The position numbers were made by a program, and so were the translations under genes. From Gerris lacustris (Eukaryota > Arthropoda > Insecta > Hemiptera > Gerridae): 64,000 nucleotides of DNA. The DNA is taken from positions 54,996,024 to 55,060,023 of the forward strand of contig OX578285.1 of assembly GCA_951217055.1 (NCBI GenBank), read 5' to 3'. Below the pieces are notes generated by a model that made no database searches, was not told the origin of the DNA, and saw only the letters and a program-made list of their open reading frames with translations. This document shows positions 34,801 through 45,997 of the stretch, piece after piece; position 1 is the first letter of the stretch; each line of letters opens with the position of its first letter.

Positions 34801-37800
34801 TTTACTAGCAAAGAATAAACTATTTCTTAGGCACCAAATTAAAATAAAAGTAATAATCATTATACATAAGTATTACTCATTATATGTAAATATTTATGTA
34901 TATATGAGGAGCTTAGAATCAAAGACGGACAAGAGCACATTTCAAAATTTTACAGGAGAGCCGAAAAACTGTAGCTCAAATCCTACAGGTGCTAGAGCAA
35001 TGATTTTTTTTCTGTAGATTATTAATAAACTCAAAACTAGTTAGAAGTACTGAAAACGTGAATTTCTCTGATATTTTAGCTGCTAAATGGAGTTAAAAAG
35101 TGGAGTTGTCTGCTTTTGAAACAAAAACAAGGTTTTGTCTGTTTTTGAAGCAAAATGACGTTGAAAATAATGGTTAGAATAATAATATTGGAGAAATATT
35201 TTTTTTTCACGTTTTTCAGAGTTCTTAGGGAGTAGTGCCCCAAATTTAGAGCTAAAATTGATTTCCTCGGGGTATAATTTTTCTAAACATGTATGACAAA
35301 ATGGTAGGAGTAGGTATTCAGATGCTAAAGCCCGCAGTGCATCATAGGAACGAGTTAGTAAAATGCAGCCTCCTGATTGGCTATTTCGGTTATGTCCACT
35401 TTTGAAGCAAAACGTGTGTTGACTTGTCCGTATTTGAAACATATCTAAAAATATTATTGCATTTTTACCCCTTTTCTGGTAGTTTTTGATGCAAATGGAT
35501 AGCAGAATCTGATGCAGCAGCCAAATATCTATAAGAAACAATCGCTAACTGAAATTCGGAAAAAATGTCGAATGTCCGTCTTTGATACTAGGCTCCTCAT
35601 ATGTGTGTGTGATAACATCAACAATTCTAGATTAAATTCTACAACCACTAAAATAAACTTTTACAAACAATAGGAATTATTCATATCAGACCTAGATGAC
35701 AACTAAAGGGACAGATACTAGAACACTTTCAGTCGACACAGACAGATCACACATAAAAGGAATAAAGTAACTCTGGGGTCTTGCAGGACCCCAACCTTTG
35801 ACTCGGAGGGTTAATATAAGATTTTAATAATTATTAATTTAAGGATATTTTACTTCAGATTACTTTTTATAAAATAATATTCAATTTTCAATAGTCGTAT
35901 TACAATTATATTTTACTCTGATGCTATGGGAAAAAAACTGGTGGGAGGAGCCAAAGAGAGCTCCGTATTTTGACGTCTTGAAGGTCGGTCAGAGGAGCGT
36001 GGCACTGAGGATAACCATCTAGTGATTTTATTTTTTTCTCACACAGATTGGCTGGCCTGAGCTAGCACAGTAAACTCTAATTTTAATATTACATAACTAT
36101 AAAACTAATTATAAAACTATTAGCTAGAAACAATCATACCTCGCCTGAATTTGAGAACATGTAGAGCTCAAAATCTTCATTCATCGACACCACCCCCTTC
36201 ACATTCTCCTCCTTTATTAGCTTTAACAAATTATCAACAACATAAAATTAGAAAAAAAAAACACCAAGCCAAAAATCATCAAATATATTGAATTCATCGG
36301 TATTTCCATTACCGTAACAATACATGAACTCAAAATTCATAGGATTTGTGTTTCTGTGTTATTAGATTCACAAGACAGTCCTATAAACATTTATTTCATA
36401 CTCTGTATTTCGTGGGCTCGCAAGAAAAATCTGCAAGAAAACAAGATAGCATCTAATAAATCAGATTAAAAATATATAAGTAACACTTCCATAAAGTCTT
36501 GTTTTATGAAATCTCCTGTAATTTCTAGTAATTTTATAACGTATAATTAAATACAGTAGAACCTCAATAAGAAGTGTCTCAAGGGGATTAGGGAAACAGT
36601 CTTGTTATCGAGGTGCTCTTTTTGCTGAGGGTCTTTTCAAGTCTAGACTTGTTCAAGGTCGACCCATTCCTGTATAGTCGCATTATCGAGGTTGACTTCT
36701 CAAAACGACTTGTTATAGAGGTTCTGAGTTACGTTGTGAATTGAAAACATCTGTGTTATTGAGGATAATAATAGTCGTGTTATAGAGGTTAATTTAACAT
36801 TATGTGTCATGGCAATCTCAAGGGGATTTGAAAATTGCACTTGTAATTGAGGTTGTCGTGTTATTGAGGGTCGTGTAAGCGAGGTTCTACTGTAATTACA
36901 GGAGGACAAAACCTCGGCCTTTCTTGGAAAGTGAAAATTTAAAAATGCTTCTCCAGTTAACAGAATCAGTCACTAATGAAGGAGTTTTACAAATTATATA
37001 ATTAACCCACTGGGGGCATTATAATATTATCGCAATAATAATTGTTGTGACGTTTAACCCCATTTCCACTGTGACAGTTGATGCAATAGCACTGCTTTGA
37101 CACAAACTATCGCATCACCTATCACTGTGAAGACAATGTGGTAGAATATGTCTCGAAACTATCTCATCAGAGAAGATAGTAGAGAGTGCTCACAATAACA
37201 ATTGCACCAAGTATAATGTGAAATCACATCTAAGAGGCAAGTTCGAGACCAAGCACCCTATTGAATACATCATATTTTGTTCTTTACCATAATCTAAAAC
37301 AAATTATTTTTACATACATTCTGTTGAGTTTTGACATATTATGAACACACATCTCAAAATGTGTGTAGACCGTGCATATTGCGGTGACTGACATGATAGT
37401 TACACTGTGGGAGAACAATAACTGAGTAAAAAGGGCTTTAGCTTTAAATTAATCTATAAAAAAAAGACTCAGTAGCGAAGCATGGAAATCCAGATACTAT
37501 TCTATACAGTAGAGTCTCGCTAATCCGGGTTTAACGGGACCGAACTCAGTCCGGATTACCGAAAGTCCGGATTAAACGGAATCAGTTTTAATGTGTCTGT
37601 AGAAAAAGCTATAGTAGAGTAAAACTATTAAAATCGAGGTTTTTATCGTAAAAATTACTTCTATTAGTCTCCAAAACATACATGCTTGTACAACGTAGGT
37701 CCACTATTTAAGTTAAGAGCTGTTCTGTCACCAGTCATTTCAAATATCAAATGAATTTAAATAAAATGACAATCTATTACGCAGGTGGCAGGTATAGAAG

Positions 37801-40800
37801 GGACTTCCTGAGAAACAGGCTGAGTTCCGATATGAAATTCGAGGAGCGATAATCATTTCACAAAAAGTTGAGACATTAGACATTGTTGGCTTGGCAAAAT
37901 TTCATGGAACTGGGTTGAGTCGCCGCTACATGTTTCTTAAAACCCTTCCCCATCTCAGTCACATATAATTGTACTTCCTGGCATATACTTCTTTTATATC
38001 TTCCGCCCTACATTTCTATGGAACCGAAACAGATTTATCAATGTTCTTACTTATTCTTAAATCTGTTAATTTTTAACAAAATACCGGGTATTCCTCATGT
38101 TAGACTGTTTGAATATGCACCTATAAACTATATTAGGAACAATTTTATACATTTTAATAGACAATAAAAGCAGAAACTCGAATTATCTTAACAATTAATA
38201 AATCTTAACAGGCTCTGGTTCCAATTTGTACATAGTTTTTGGCCCGTCCGGATTATACGGATGTCCGGACTAGCGGGGTCCGGATAAACGAGACTCTACT
38301 GTATTATTAAAACAGTTTTGTACGTTAAAAAAAGATACATATAGTCATCTTTCTACACCCCACTCCCCCAAGGCTGTTTTTATACTCTCTAACCTAACCA
38401 GTAAAAAAAAGCCAGTAAGTAATTACCTATATCCTTGATGCATGACAAACAAACTCTCCATACCCTCATTAACTTTTTTAAATGGCTTTGAAAAAAGACA
38501 TAACATTTCCCTAACACAAATTGAGAAAAGCTAAGAAGCCAAGTCAATAGGATAATACTGCAATGGGGAACTTGTGAGACACCAAGTATTAAAAATCCCC
38601 TTTCCATATCCCATATTTTATTTGTTTTTAAACAGATCTTTTACTTATATTTTTAATAAAATACAATAATGGGAAAAATTTGTCATATCGGACCCTCAAA
38701 ATATTTTTTCCTTCAGTTATAATTAGTTTCTTTTTTAAATTGTTCCTATTTACATTCTAAGAATGTCAAGACATTTTGCTTTTGCGATGAAGTCAAAAAT
38801 TAAATACACAGAATATCCAGAACATCCATCCACCATTATCCCAAATGGCATAAGGTAGTTGTACTTAATATACTAGGGGTAGTTAAAAACCTCAGAAATA
38901 GATTCGCAAACACAAAAAACTAAAACCACTACTACTAAAGAATTTCCTCTTAAATTCATTAAAGGTAAAGAGGGGAATTTTATCATAAAGGAGAGTAAGA
39001 TAATGGAAGAGAGTATTTCACTGAATTATTATGAGGAGTTAAGCAAACACCAACACAAGTGGAAACAGTTAGGAAAGAGCAAGATGATTAAAAAAAATTG
39101 AAGAAGAGATCGAAAAGGCTATTGATAATAGCTAATAACAATAGCTCCTGAAATATCTGGAGGAGGAAGGAAAAAGACTCCTTTTCAAAGTATTGTGTAA
39201 TGTTTGGAGAGTAAAGAAAATCCCTCAAAATTTGGAAACAGAAATTATTATTGTACAAATTATCAAATAAAGTGACAGTAGGAGAATATAACAACCATAG
39301 AGGCATTTCTTTTCTGAGTGTGGCTGAAAGATCTATAGTCGTATACTAGAAGGAACACTAAGATTCAAGGTAGAATATCTCTTAAAGATGTGCTTTGCAA
39401 TGCAGATCTTGACCCAACAGAAGCACGCAAGACTTCATATATTAATACTAGGGCAACTAACAGAAAAGACTGTTGTCTATGAAAAGCAAGTCCATCTATA
39501 CTTTGAAAAAAGCATTTGATAATGTTCCAAGGCAAACTATTTGGAATACTCTAGAGAAAAGGGGAGTTCTTAAAAAAATCATTTTGAGTACAAAAAGCTT
39601 TTATCACAACTGCAAAAATATATTACCATATTGCTTAGAATATAAAACACACATTTTTTATAATCGATGTATTGAAATGTAACATATCTAACAACCTTTT
39701 TTCTATGAACTTCTCTTTTAAGAGTACCGCTGAGATCTTTATTTTCAATGCTCTGAATTTTGCCGGGAAATCATTGGCCCTCTTATTTCATAAATTTTCA
39801 GAAATTTTAACGAATTCAATTTCTAACGAGATTTTGGGTGAAAGGAGATCCATTGTACCTATTTATTTCTTGTAGGCTAAAAAAATATTATTTTAAAAAT
39901 CTAACCTAGCTATTTCTTTGCCAGCATGACGTTTATTTTTCATCTTAATTAAGATTCAAATTCACCTTACATCTAAATAAAGATTCAATATTCGAACATA
40001 TCCACGTACAGTGCCTACATTTGACATCTGAACAAGTCGCTAAAAAAAAAAGAGAACGGAAGATTTTCCCTTTAATACAGGGTGTGTCTTAAATTCGAAT
40101 GCATTAATGTTTTTTCCAAATTTTTGGTTAGAAAATTGGGATGCATCTTACATTCAAGGGCGTCTTATATCCACGCAAACAACTCAAGCTCTAAAGAGTT
40201 TTTAACCAATAAAAGAGTTAGGCAATGTGATATAATATTTTTTATTATTAAATTCCGGGGGGGGGGGGGGGGCTTTTTTCACCCTAAGACATATTAAGAA
40301 AGGATCCACATAAGTCCATTGAACACATCAAGGTTGGCCATGTATTAACCAATTAGATTTAACTTAACTTAATTTAAATTAACCATACTAGATTGATACA
40401 AGACAACCAAACCCTTCACAAGTGTTGATAAACCATGTCTTGACAATTCAAGTATCGTCTATTTCTTAATCAAACCATTAAACCCCACCATGAGAGTGGC
40501 GACCTTAGTTTTACAGGCCGAAACCCGCTGGCGCTATCTCATCCGAGTAGCTTCCTATTTTTTAAGCAACGCTGGGAGATGCTGCTTAATTTTAACGATT
40601 ACAGATGTCCCGTGGGATATACTTAGTCCTCTTCTCTTTGTTGCAGTCATTGACAATGTCATTAAATCTTGCAAATAGAGTATACCATGTCAGAAACTGG
40701 CATGAGTAATCTATTCAGCAATGGGTTTTGCAGACGATCTGGATTTAGTTAGTGAAACAAAAGAAATGCTTGAGACCAGTGGACATTTGGGCTGAGTAAT

Positions 40801-42696
40801 TTGCCAAAGGACTAAAAGTGAACCCAACTAATAGACAAAATATCTTGAAGCAAAGGTCACCCAAGATGGCAAACTTAAAGAATAACTAGAGGTGATAATT
40901 ACATCCACTGAAGAACCGTTGCTAGAGAAGGGGAAGTATGTGAAAAGACAAAAAGTACAGTATTCAAGACAATTTATGTGCTTACTGAGACTTACGGAGC
41001 CGAATTCAAGCTACTAATATGTGGTATCTGAGAAGGGTAGCTAGAAAGACCAAGAGAGATCAAGAAAGGAATAATGCCGTAAGGCTTGGTTTGGGACACC
41101 CGATCTATTAAGCAAGCCATAGAAAATGCCATCTAGGACGATTTGACCAAGTAGAAGACACCTAGGAGAAGAAGAACAACAAGTTGGATGGATAACATGA
41201 CATCAACCCTGGGTGAAACAAGATTGTCACTACAATAAGCCTAAACCCTGAGCGAAGATAACAATGCATGGAAATAATTTTGGTCATCCTCAACACTAAC
41301 CCATACAAGAGGATGTGACTTAGTAAGCAGTGCATAGAAGGGAATTTATCCCTTAGTTTAATTAACTATTAAGAAAAAGAATATTATCCCTTCTATATAC
41401 AAAAGAGTGATGTTCCTTTGATTAAAAGTTATTTGCAACTATGGCAGTAGTACTCACTTTACGCCCAAGCACCATAGTTGATTTCTTTTAGCGAGTGATA
41501 TATCGATTTTTCTTTAGTAAATTCTTCAACTACAGTTGGAAAGCATAAACTCTGTAAAAATTGTACGTTATCATATATATACTTAATTAAAAACAAAATT
41601 GAGTATTTAGCTATTCCATGAACAATGCGGCTGTACAACGCAAAAGCAAAGTGTCAATTGTCTGATAATTTAAAAAGGAACAAATAAAAAAAAATGTCAT
41701 AATTGAAGGAAAAATGTTTCAAATACAATAAATCTATCCGAATAGGTAAATACATTACCTTATCAGGTCAATAAGACAGCAGATTTGAAATATTAATTTA
41801 TTTTCTTAAACGGCGATAATAACCTCCTCTTGTTACACCTGTCAGTAATTTTATTCTAACAACTAACTCTCCTTTAGCTAACACAGAAGAGACAAAATTG
41901 TCTGATGGACAGTGTGTAAAACAAAGTACGGAAAGAGTTGGTTATGCGGAGGGGAATTCTACTACCAATATAATTCATAACTTGGTTAAACTGCAGTTAT
42001 TCAGCCATCTAAGAGAAGAGGTTAGAAAGTGGGGGCGGGAGGGCTCACTCGAATGTATTGTTTTAACAAAGGGATATTGTCTCTAAAATGTATAAATCAT
42101 ATATGTATAATCTCTCAAATATATAAATCTTACAAATGTATCGTTTGGACAAAGGGATGTCATCTCTTAATGTCATGGGTATAAATAAAGTGAAATTATG
42201 CCGCCAAGCGATTCTTGACTATATGGATCACTGCAGATTAGCCCATAATTTCAAATACACAATGACAAATAAATAAATATTACAAATTTGTCAAAGGGTC
42301 ATAATCACTCTTGCTTATACAAATTATATGCTATTGTCAAGTCTAAGGACCAAGACGGTGTCCAAGGGACATCACCTCTTCTAAGTATCATAATTACCAA
42401 GAGTCCCCTACCCCTGAATATCGACTTCAACTCTTAGGGGGTATAAGTACATGTGTAGAATGTACGCAAATGCTGTACAATTTACCTGCTTTCTGATAGA
42501 AAGCAGCACGCAAGGCAAGTACACAAACGCTTACCTGCTCCGTCATACTCCTGAACGGCAAGGCTCCTAAGATCACCGTCTCGTCGATTCTATCGTACCA
42601 GTTTCTACTCGAAACCTTCTCCATTATAACGTTGTACAACAACGTCGGGTAAAAAGATATCCTGGCGAACATGTTAGACGGGTTTATATGAAGCAT
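28648..42696 (-). CDS. PTPMT1: PTPMT1, mitochondrial PTEN-like phosphatase (4 exons)
   Basis: Coding exons on the minus strand: 42696-42535, 36220-36140, 32886-32695 and 28833-28648. All introns are GT-AG and phase 0. Joined, they give 206 residues, close to the roughly 200 of the animal family. Order of motifs: [16 protein letters not shown] and [20 protein letters not shown] (N-terminus), [14 protein letters not shown], the general-acid loop LSTRD (D97), the P-loop [14 protein letters not shown] with Cys128 and Arg134, and [17 protein letters not shown] near the end. The family dephosphorylates phosphatidylglycerophosphate at the inner mitochondrial membrane, the step before cardiolipin synthesis. 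Start M1 is used; M9 (42672) is a possible alternative. The gene faces away from CEP97, 3.3 kb distant. Introns of 6.3, 3.3 and 3.9 kb are filled with repeats. Confidence 0.93.
29230..29790 (+). repeat. dispersed repeat in PTPMT1 intron 3 region, (CAGA)n at 29708-29732
   Basis: Repeat-like sequence (ATACCAAATTTTAACTAAATCG, GTTATCGTCACACGCGTAAACG) followed by about five CAGA units and AGCTCGCTTACGCTCGCTTC. The order motif, microsatellite, AT tail resembles a SINE or MITE tail. The class is unknown. Confidence 0.45.
30400..30620 (+). pseudogene. I-group LINE fragment, plus copy
   Basis: The plus strand reads [28 protein letters not shown] and [16 protein letters not shown]. The same stretch exists in the opposite orientation at 30920-31100 ([25 protein letters not shown]). 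Frameshifts are present. Confidence 0.6.
30640..31480 (-). pseudogene. I/Jockey-group LINE fragment, minus copy
   Basis: The minus strand includes the linker after the endonuclease: [20 protein letters not shown] (about 31150), [37 protein letters not shown] (30890) and [20 protein letters not shown] with [13 protein letters not shown] (30680), the usual lead-in to RT motif 1. Frame changes occur between the blocks. The fragment lies in PTPMT1 intron 3. Confidence 0.75.
31600..32110 (+). pseudogene. RTE-type LINE RT fossil
   Basis: The plus strand reads [15 protein letters not shown] (RT motif A, near 31650), a damaged motif B (RGLRQGDV at about 31825) and [14 protein letters not shown] (31910) with [12 protein letters not shown] after it. 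It matches the layout of the intact RTE copy at 53.1-53.6 kb ([35 protein letters not shown]). Several stops break the frame. Confidence 0.75.
32695..32886 (-). CDS. PTPMT1: PTPMT1 coding exon 3 with catalytic P-loop
   Basis: 64 codons from acceptor TTTTGCAG (first codons EWKSHDVEF) to donor ATGATG|GTAATT. It carries the STRD general-acid segment and the HCKAGRTRS phosphate-binding loop, with the CX5R cysteine and arginine intact. Confidence 0.95.
33398..33594. repeat. 32-bp tandem repeat, 6 identical copies
   Basis: Unit starts CAGATTTCATCTTGGTTACC and is 32 bp, with copies at 33398, 33430, 33462, 33494, 33526 and 33558. The copies are identical and have no spacers, so this is a young minisatellite within PTPMT1 intron 2. 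Confidence 0.95.
33670..33955 (+). repeat. dispersed repeat related to 6310-6530
   Basis: ACACAGGGGTACGGGGTACA, GATGCATGTCGTTGGAAAGC and AGGGGGTAAAATGG occur in the same order and spacing as in the repeat near 6.3-6.5 kb. Confidence 0.65.
34905..35599. mobile_element. 695-bp MITE with TA target duplication
   Basis: The left end TGAGGAGCTTAGAATCAAAG and the right end CTTTGATACTAGGCTCCTCA are inverted, with GACGGACA / TGTCCGTC just inside. TA flanks both sides. The interior repeats TTTTGAAGCAAAA-like words. The one long minus-strand open frame inside has no family motif. Probably Tc1/mariner-like by target site only. Confidence 0.7.
36140..36220 (-). CDS. PTPMT1: PTPMT1 coding exon 2
   Basis: 27 codons, [20 protein letters not shown] then MFSNSGE, between acceptor TTAAAG and donor GAG|GTATGA. 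It was found by filling the gap expected between exons 1 and 3; the frame and family match (xENVxGVxxMNExxE) are exact. Confidence 0.9.
36554..36892. mobile_element. pogo/Tigger-type MITE, 339 bp
   Basis: CAGTAGAACCTCAATAA at the left and GCGAGGTTCTACTG at the right, flanked by TA. The interior repeats GTTATxGAGGTT-like words inward from both ends. CAGTxGAACCTC ends with a TA duplication are the hallmark of Tigger/pogo derivatives. It lies in PTPMT1 intron 1. Confidence 0.8.
37507..38301. mobile_element. Tigger-type MITE family, copy 1 (795 bp)
   Basis: Ends CAGTAGAGTCTCGCTAATCC and inverse, flanked by TA (37505-37506 and 38302-38303). Subterminal TCCGGATTA-type words point inward. The whole element is repeated in inverted orientation at 48810-49607. 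No coding capacity. Confidence 0.85.
39000..39640 (+). pseudogene. LINE RT fossil, N-terminal part
   Basis: The plus strand reads [14 protein letters not shown] (RT motif 1 region, about 39290), [19 protein letters not shown] sequence, then a decayed motif [21 protein letters not shown] (39500). Many frame breaks. The continuation appears at 40450-41330 after an unrelated insert that contains a relative of the 92-bp repeat family at 40080-40180. Confidence 0.6.
40080..40290. repeat. relative of the 92-bp repeat family, plus poly-G
   Basis: ATTCGAATGCATTAATGTTT...GGTTAGAAAATTGGGATGCA...GGGCGTCTTATATCC resembles one inverted unit of the element at 16641-17180. A run of 17 G follows at about 40257. 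Confidence 0.5.
40450..41330 (+). pseudogene. LINE RT fossil, C-terminal part
   Basis: [18 protein letters not shown] (motif B end, 40625), [20 protein letters not shown] (motif C, 40722), [20 protein letters not shown] (41017) and [13 protein letters not shown] (41180) occur in order. This is the usual post-RT layout of an endonuclease-type LINE. Frames differ between blocks. Confidence 0.65.
41331..42426. other. PTPMT1 intron 1 sequence, nothing recognised
   Basis: AT-rich intronic sequence without coding or transposon motifs that I can support. Confidence 0.4.
42535..42696 (-). CDS. PTPMT1: PTPMT1 coding exon 1
   Basis: 54 codons ending SMTEQ at donor CAG|GTAAGC. It contains the conserved YPTLLYN and GALPFRSM blocks. 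The upstream ATG at 42696 gives MLHINPSN before the second ATG. Confidence 0.93.
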
Positions 42697-43824
42697 TTAT
42701 ACGTGAAAGTGAAAAGAAGGTGACAAATATTTCCCACCTCGTCGACAGGTGTTCGTCTGATAGTTTGATAATAACTTTTTACCGATTACGACAGGCCTCA
42801 GGAAAATCTCTCGGCATTATCGCAGCACCGACGTAAGCTCTGGCACGTATTACAAATGGGAAGGAAAAACACTATAATGACTGATTAGGACAGGTCGGAT
42901 ATAGACAAAAAAGTATCTACACAAGATTCACATTATTATCACGTACGGATAAGAAGTACACAACAGAGCTGACAGTCGACTTAGCAAAGGTAACAATTTC
43001 CAAACGGGTTATGTTCACCCACACTAACACGACTTCCGATATTTCTAGTATTACCCTTAATATAGCCACCAACCAAATCTACAACAATATTTTAACTTAT
43101 TTCCAGATACAAAAAAAAACGAAGGTAAAGTGAAAACGGGAACGAAACGATACATTTACAATGGGGGGTGGCTCTCTATAGTTAACAGTTGGAACCTTCA
43201 GTTCTACCAGTTAGTACATGGTGCAACCGCTAGAAGCCGCAGCGAGTTTGATTTGAAATGCGCGCTTGTCGTAAATTTGAAACGGGAAATTTCATACCAG
43301 TTGGACCAAACAAAATTGCATCTTTATGATCACGCATAAATAGTAATAACTCAGGAAGTTTTGGAACAATTTATTTTCTTTTTCTTTATTCGATAAGGAT
43401 TCAAGAGATTTATGAGGGTTAAAATGAACACCCGCAATTTATTAATGAACCATTGGGCTTTTTACTGTCTATTTCATTGGAAATAGACAGTAGCGTCCCC
43501 CAGACCACACAGCATGTAAAAAAGTGTAACTAATTCCCGCCAAAAAAGCCGGAAATTTCAAATCCAAAATATAAAGCCATATTCTTTCCTCCGGGGCTTT
43601 GCTTACGTAATTGAATTATTATTATTATTTTACCCACATATCTTAAAATGTACATGTGCATATAATATTTCAGGGCCAAAAAGTAGACCTAGAGATCAAG
43701 AAAGGGCAACACTAGCCAAGCCCTAAATGAAGGTCATAACTTGTATTTGAATAAAAAAATTAGCCTCATATAAAATTTGTATATATTTATAAAAGTTAGA
43801 AATAAAGACGATAGTAACTAATTA
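42697..43824. other. intergenic, upstream of PTPMT1
   Basis: Must include the PTPMT1 promoter and 5' UTR (minus strand). No TATA box or initiator could be fixed. Open frames here are short and without motif. Confidence 0.4.
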
Positions 43825-44038
43825 CAGTAGTCTTACAATTAGAATTGATTCTGACAGAGCCAGAAACTCGAAAAGAGAGCCATTGCGAGAGCTCGAGATT
43901 TTGACTACTAGAAGGTCAGATGACACAATCTCGAGCTCTCATTGGATCTCTACTCCATTTATTTCGATTGGATATCTACTTCACTTTTATTTCTATTTTC
44001 CTTCGCCGTCAGAATCAATTCTAATTATGAAATTACTA
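43825..44038. mobile_element. 214-bp MITE with TA target duplication
   Basis: The left end CAGTAGTCTTACAATTAGAA, then TTGATTCTGAC, and the right end GTCAGAATCAATTCTAATTA are inverted with few mismatches. Flanked by TA. Internally a second palindrome, GAGAGCTCGAGATTTTGAC / TCTCGAGCTCTC. Class mariner/pogo-like by ends. Confidence 0.75.
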
Positions 44039-44810
44039 TAGTATGTTTTTTTGAAGTGTTGTGTAGCCTGTAGTGAAAGACAAATAAAGAATACAACAGC
44101 CTTGGAATATTAAGCATATTTACTAAATCAACCTTGATAATTAGAGACAAATAATTATGAATTTAGCAAATAAATATTTTGAAGAATTAAAAAATGTACA
44201 AATTTTCTTGATTTTTCCTAATGCTCAATGATGAAAATGTCATTATCTCATAAATATATTAAGGATCATACATTCTCTTTGATTAAAAAAAAGAATAACT
44301 AACTTCTAAAATAAATATTATTAAACATACTTGGAAGGGTTTGTTTTAATACATATTTAGGTAGTAAAGATACCCATATCATAAAAAAAAGTCAATTTAG
44401 AGAAGTTTTGTATATTGTGTGTGTTGCCATACACACAAAAAACAATAACAATAAAATTGACCAGAATGTAAAAATATTGGACACGGTAAAAAATAGTCAT
44501 GACAGTTAATACAATACATTTTAAAACAGACTCCAAAGACATCAACAGTATTACTCAGCAATCTTAAAGACAATAGTAATTCAAATCAAACATTCCTGCC
44601 ATAACAATTGAATAGGTTCGTTCCAACCCCCCTAATTGTACCGTCCTTTGTATCGTCTCGCGGATCGTTCGGGCACCGTTTAGGACAGATTTTATACACT
44701 TTACACATGCACTAACATTTAACATTGTAATCGTACTGTAATAAAATCATGTCAGGTTAGAACGAGTTTAGGACAACGTATTAAAAACATTCAAGGAAAC
44801 CCAACGCTTA

Positions 44811-44970
44811 AGCCTCGTCCAGACTGTAGAACTGAACTGAGGAAACGAGCCAAACATTTGTCTCTGCGCATGCCCAGAGTGAGATGCGCAGACGCACTTT
44901 AGAATGGGCATGCGCAGACACCAATGCTCGGCTCGTTTCCTCTGTTCGGTTCGGCAATCTAGACGAGGCT
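44811..44970. mobile_element. 160-bp near-palindromic MITE carrying TGCGCATGC words
   Basis: AGCCTCGTCCAGA at the left and TCTAGACGAGGCT at the right, flanked by TTA (44808-44810 and 44971-44973), fitting the TWA target of PIF/Harbinger. Subterminal GAGGAAACGAGCC is mirrored by GGCTCGTTTCCTC. The two halves carry TGCGCATGCCC and GGGCATGCGCA. It lies between the divergent PTPMT1 and CEP97 genes. Confidence 0.8.
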
Positions 44971-44973
44971 TTA

Positions 44974-45963
44974 GAAAGCCTCTTCCTGTTGCCAAGTGTG
45001 AAGATTGATACAACTGCACATGTAATACAAACCAGTAATTTGTCAGAGGATCGTTTGGACTCACTGATTTGGACTTTTGGACGATACAGGTTTGTTGGAC
45101 TGTCACAAGTCGGGTTGGAAAGGCTTTTATCCATTGCGCATGCCCGTTACGATACCGCGAACAGTATACGATTTGACCCATAGAATCCGCCAGTTTCGTG
45201 TTTCGTAATGACATTTTATCGCGGGTCACCCTGTATGTATATATTTAATTTTTGTTGTTAACCTTATTATTTTACTTTAATTATCTTACGGCAATAACGC
45301 CAATAATAAACATACTACAGTTCATAAAATCTTGTATAATACTATCGTCTTCTGAAGCAATCACATCAGAGTTGGCTCTTACAATTTTATATTTTGAATA
45401 ATTTGTCTTTAATTTTAATTTAAAATTTTTTCAGTTGAGTATAGACTATAATAAGTAGTAGATAAGTGCTGCGAATGAAGGATTTTGTTATATAATACTG
45501 TCACTTTAGTTCGGCTTAAGCTCGCTAGGAAGATTTAGTATCGGGAATCGGGGGAGAGAATTAATAAACTACTTTTCAAATTGGATTGTTCCCTCCTGTA
45601 TATAATATAATATATATATTATTTATCTCTGGTTCCCTCTACCCCTTACTTCAACTCTGAGTCTTGAATACACCGTCCATAAGTACCCAAAAGTAACCTG
45701 AAATACTATCTTATAACCCATTAGAAGGTTAAAGGTGGCTGTTATCATTTTTGCGACACTATGGATAACCTGCTTTCCCCTTAAATCATTGTTTTCATTT
45801 ATGTATCGCCAGAATAATCGCTTAATTTTTGTGTGAAACCGCTTCAGTTTGTAGTGATCTTATCATTGTTGCTCTGATTACTAAAATTTTGTTTTCATAA
45901 TGTTCAAAACTCTATAATGTACAAACGTTCCTAGACTCTTATTTTCTCATTTTATTTAAAGTT
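44974..45963 (+). other. intergenic, upstream of CEP97
   Basis: Holds one more TGCGCATGCCC at 45135. The CEP97 promoter and 5' UTR should lie here. TTTTATTTAAAG just before the ATG could even be a splice acceptor of a 5' UTR intron. No clear core promoter element was seen. Confidence 0.35.
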
Positions 45964-45997
45964 ATGGAAGCTGAGCCGGAAAGTGTTGATTCATCAG
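45964..45997 (+). CDS. CEP97: CEP97 coding exon 1
   Basis: Only 34 coding bases: MEAEPESVDSS plus one base, donor TCAG|GTAATG. The call depends on the phase match with exon 2 (G plus AA gives E), so it is less secure than exons 2 and 3. Confidence 0.7.

Noticed and set aside
35083..35541. 152-residue minus-strand open frame
   Set aside because: It lies entirely within the TA-flanked MITE, has no family motif and low-complexity stretches; chance frame.
44768..45229. 153-residue minus-strand open frame and overlapping frames on both strands
   Set aside because: It runs through the near-palindromic MITE, and all three frames are open because the GC-rich palindrome lacks stops. No motif.
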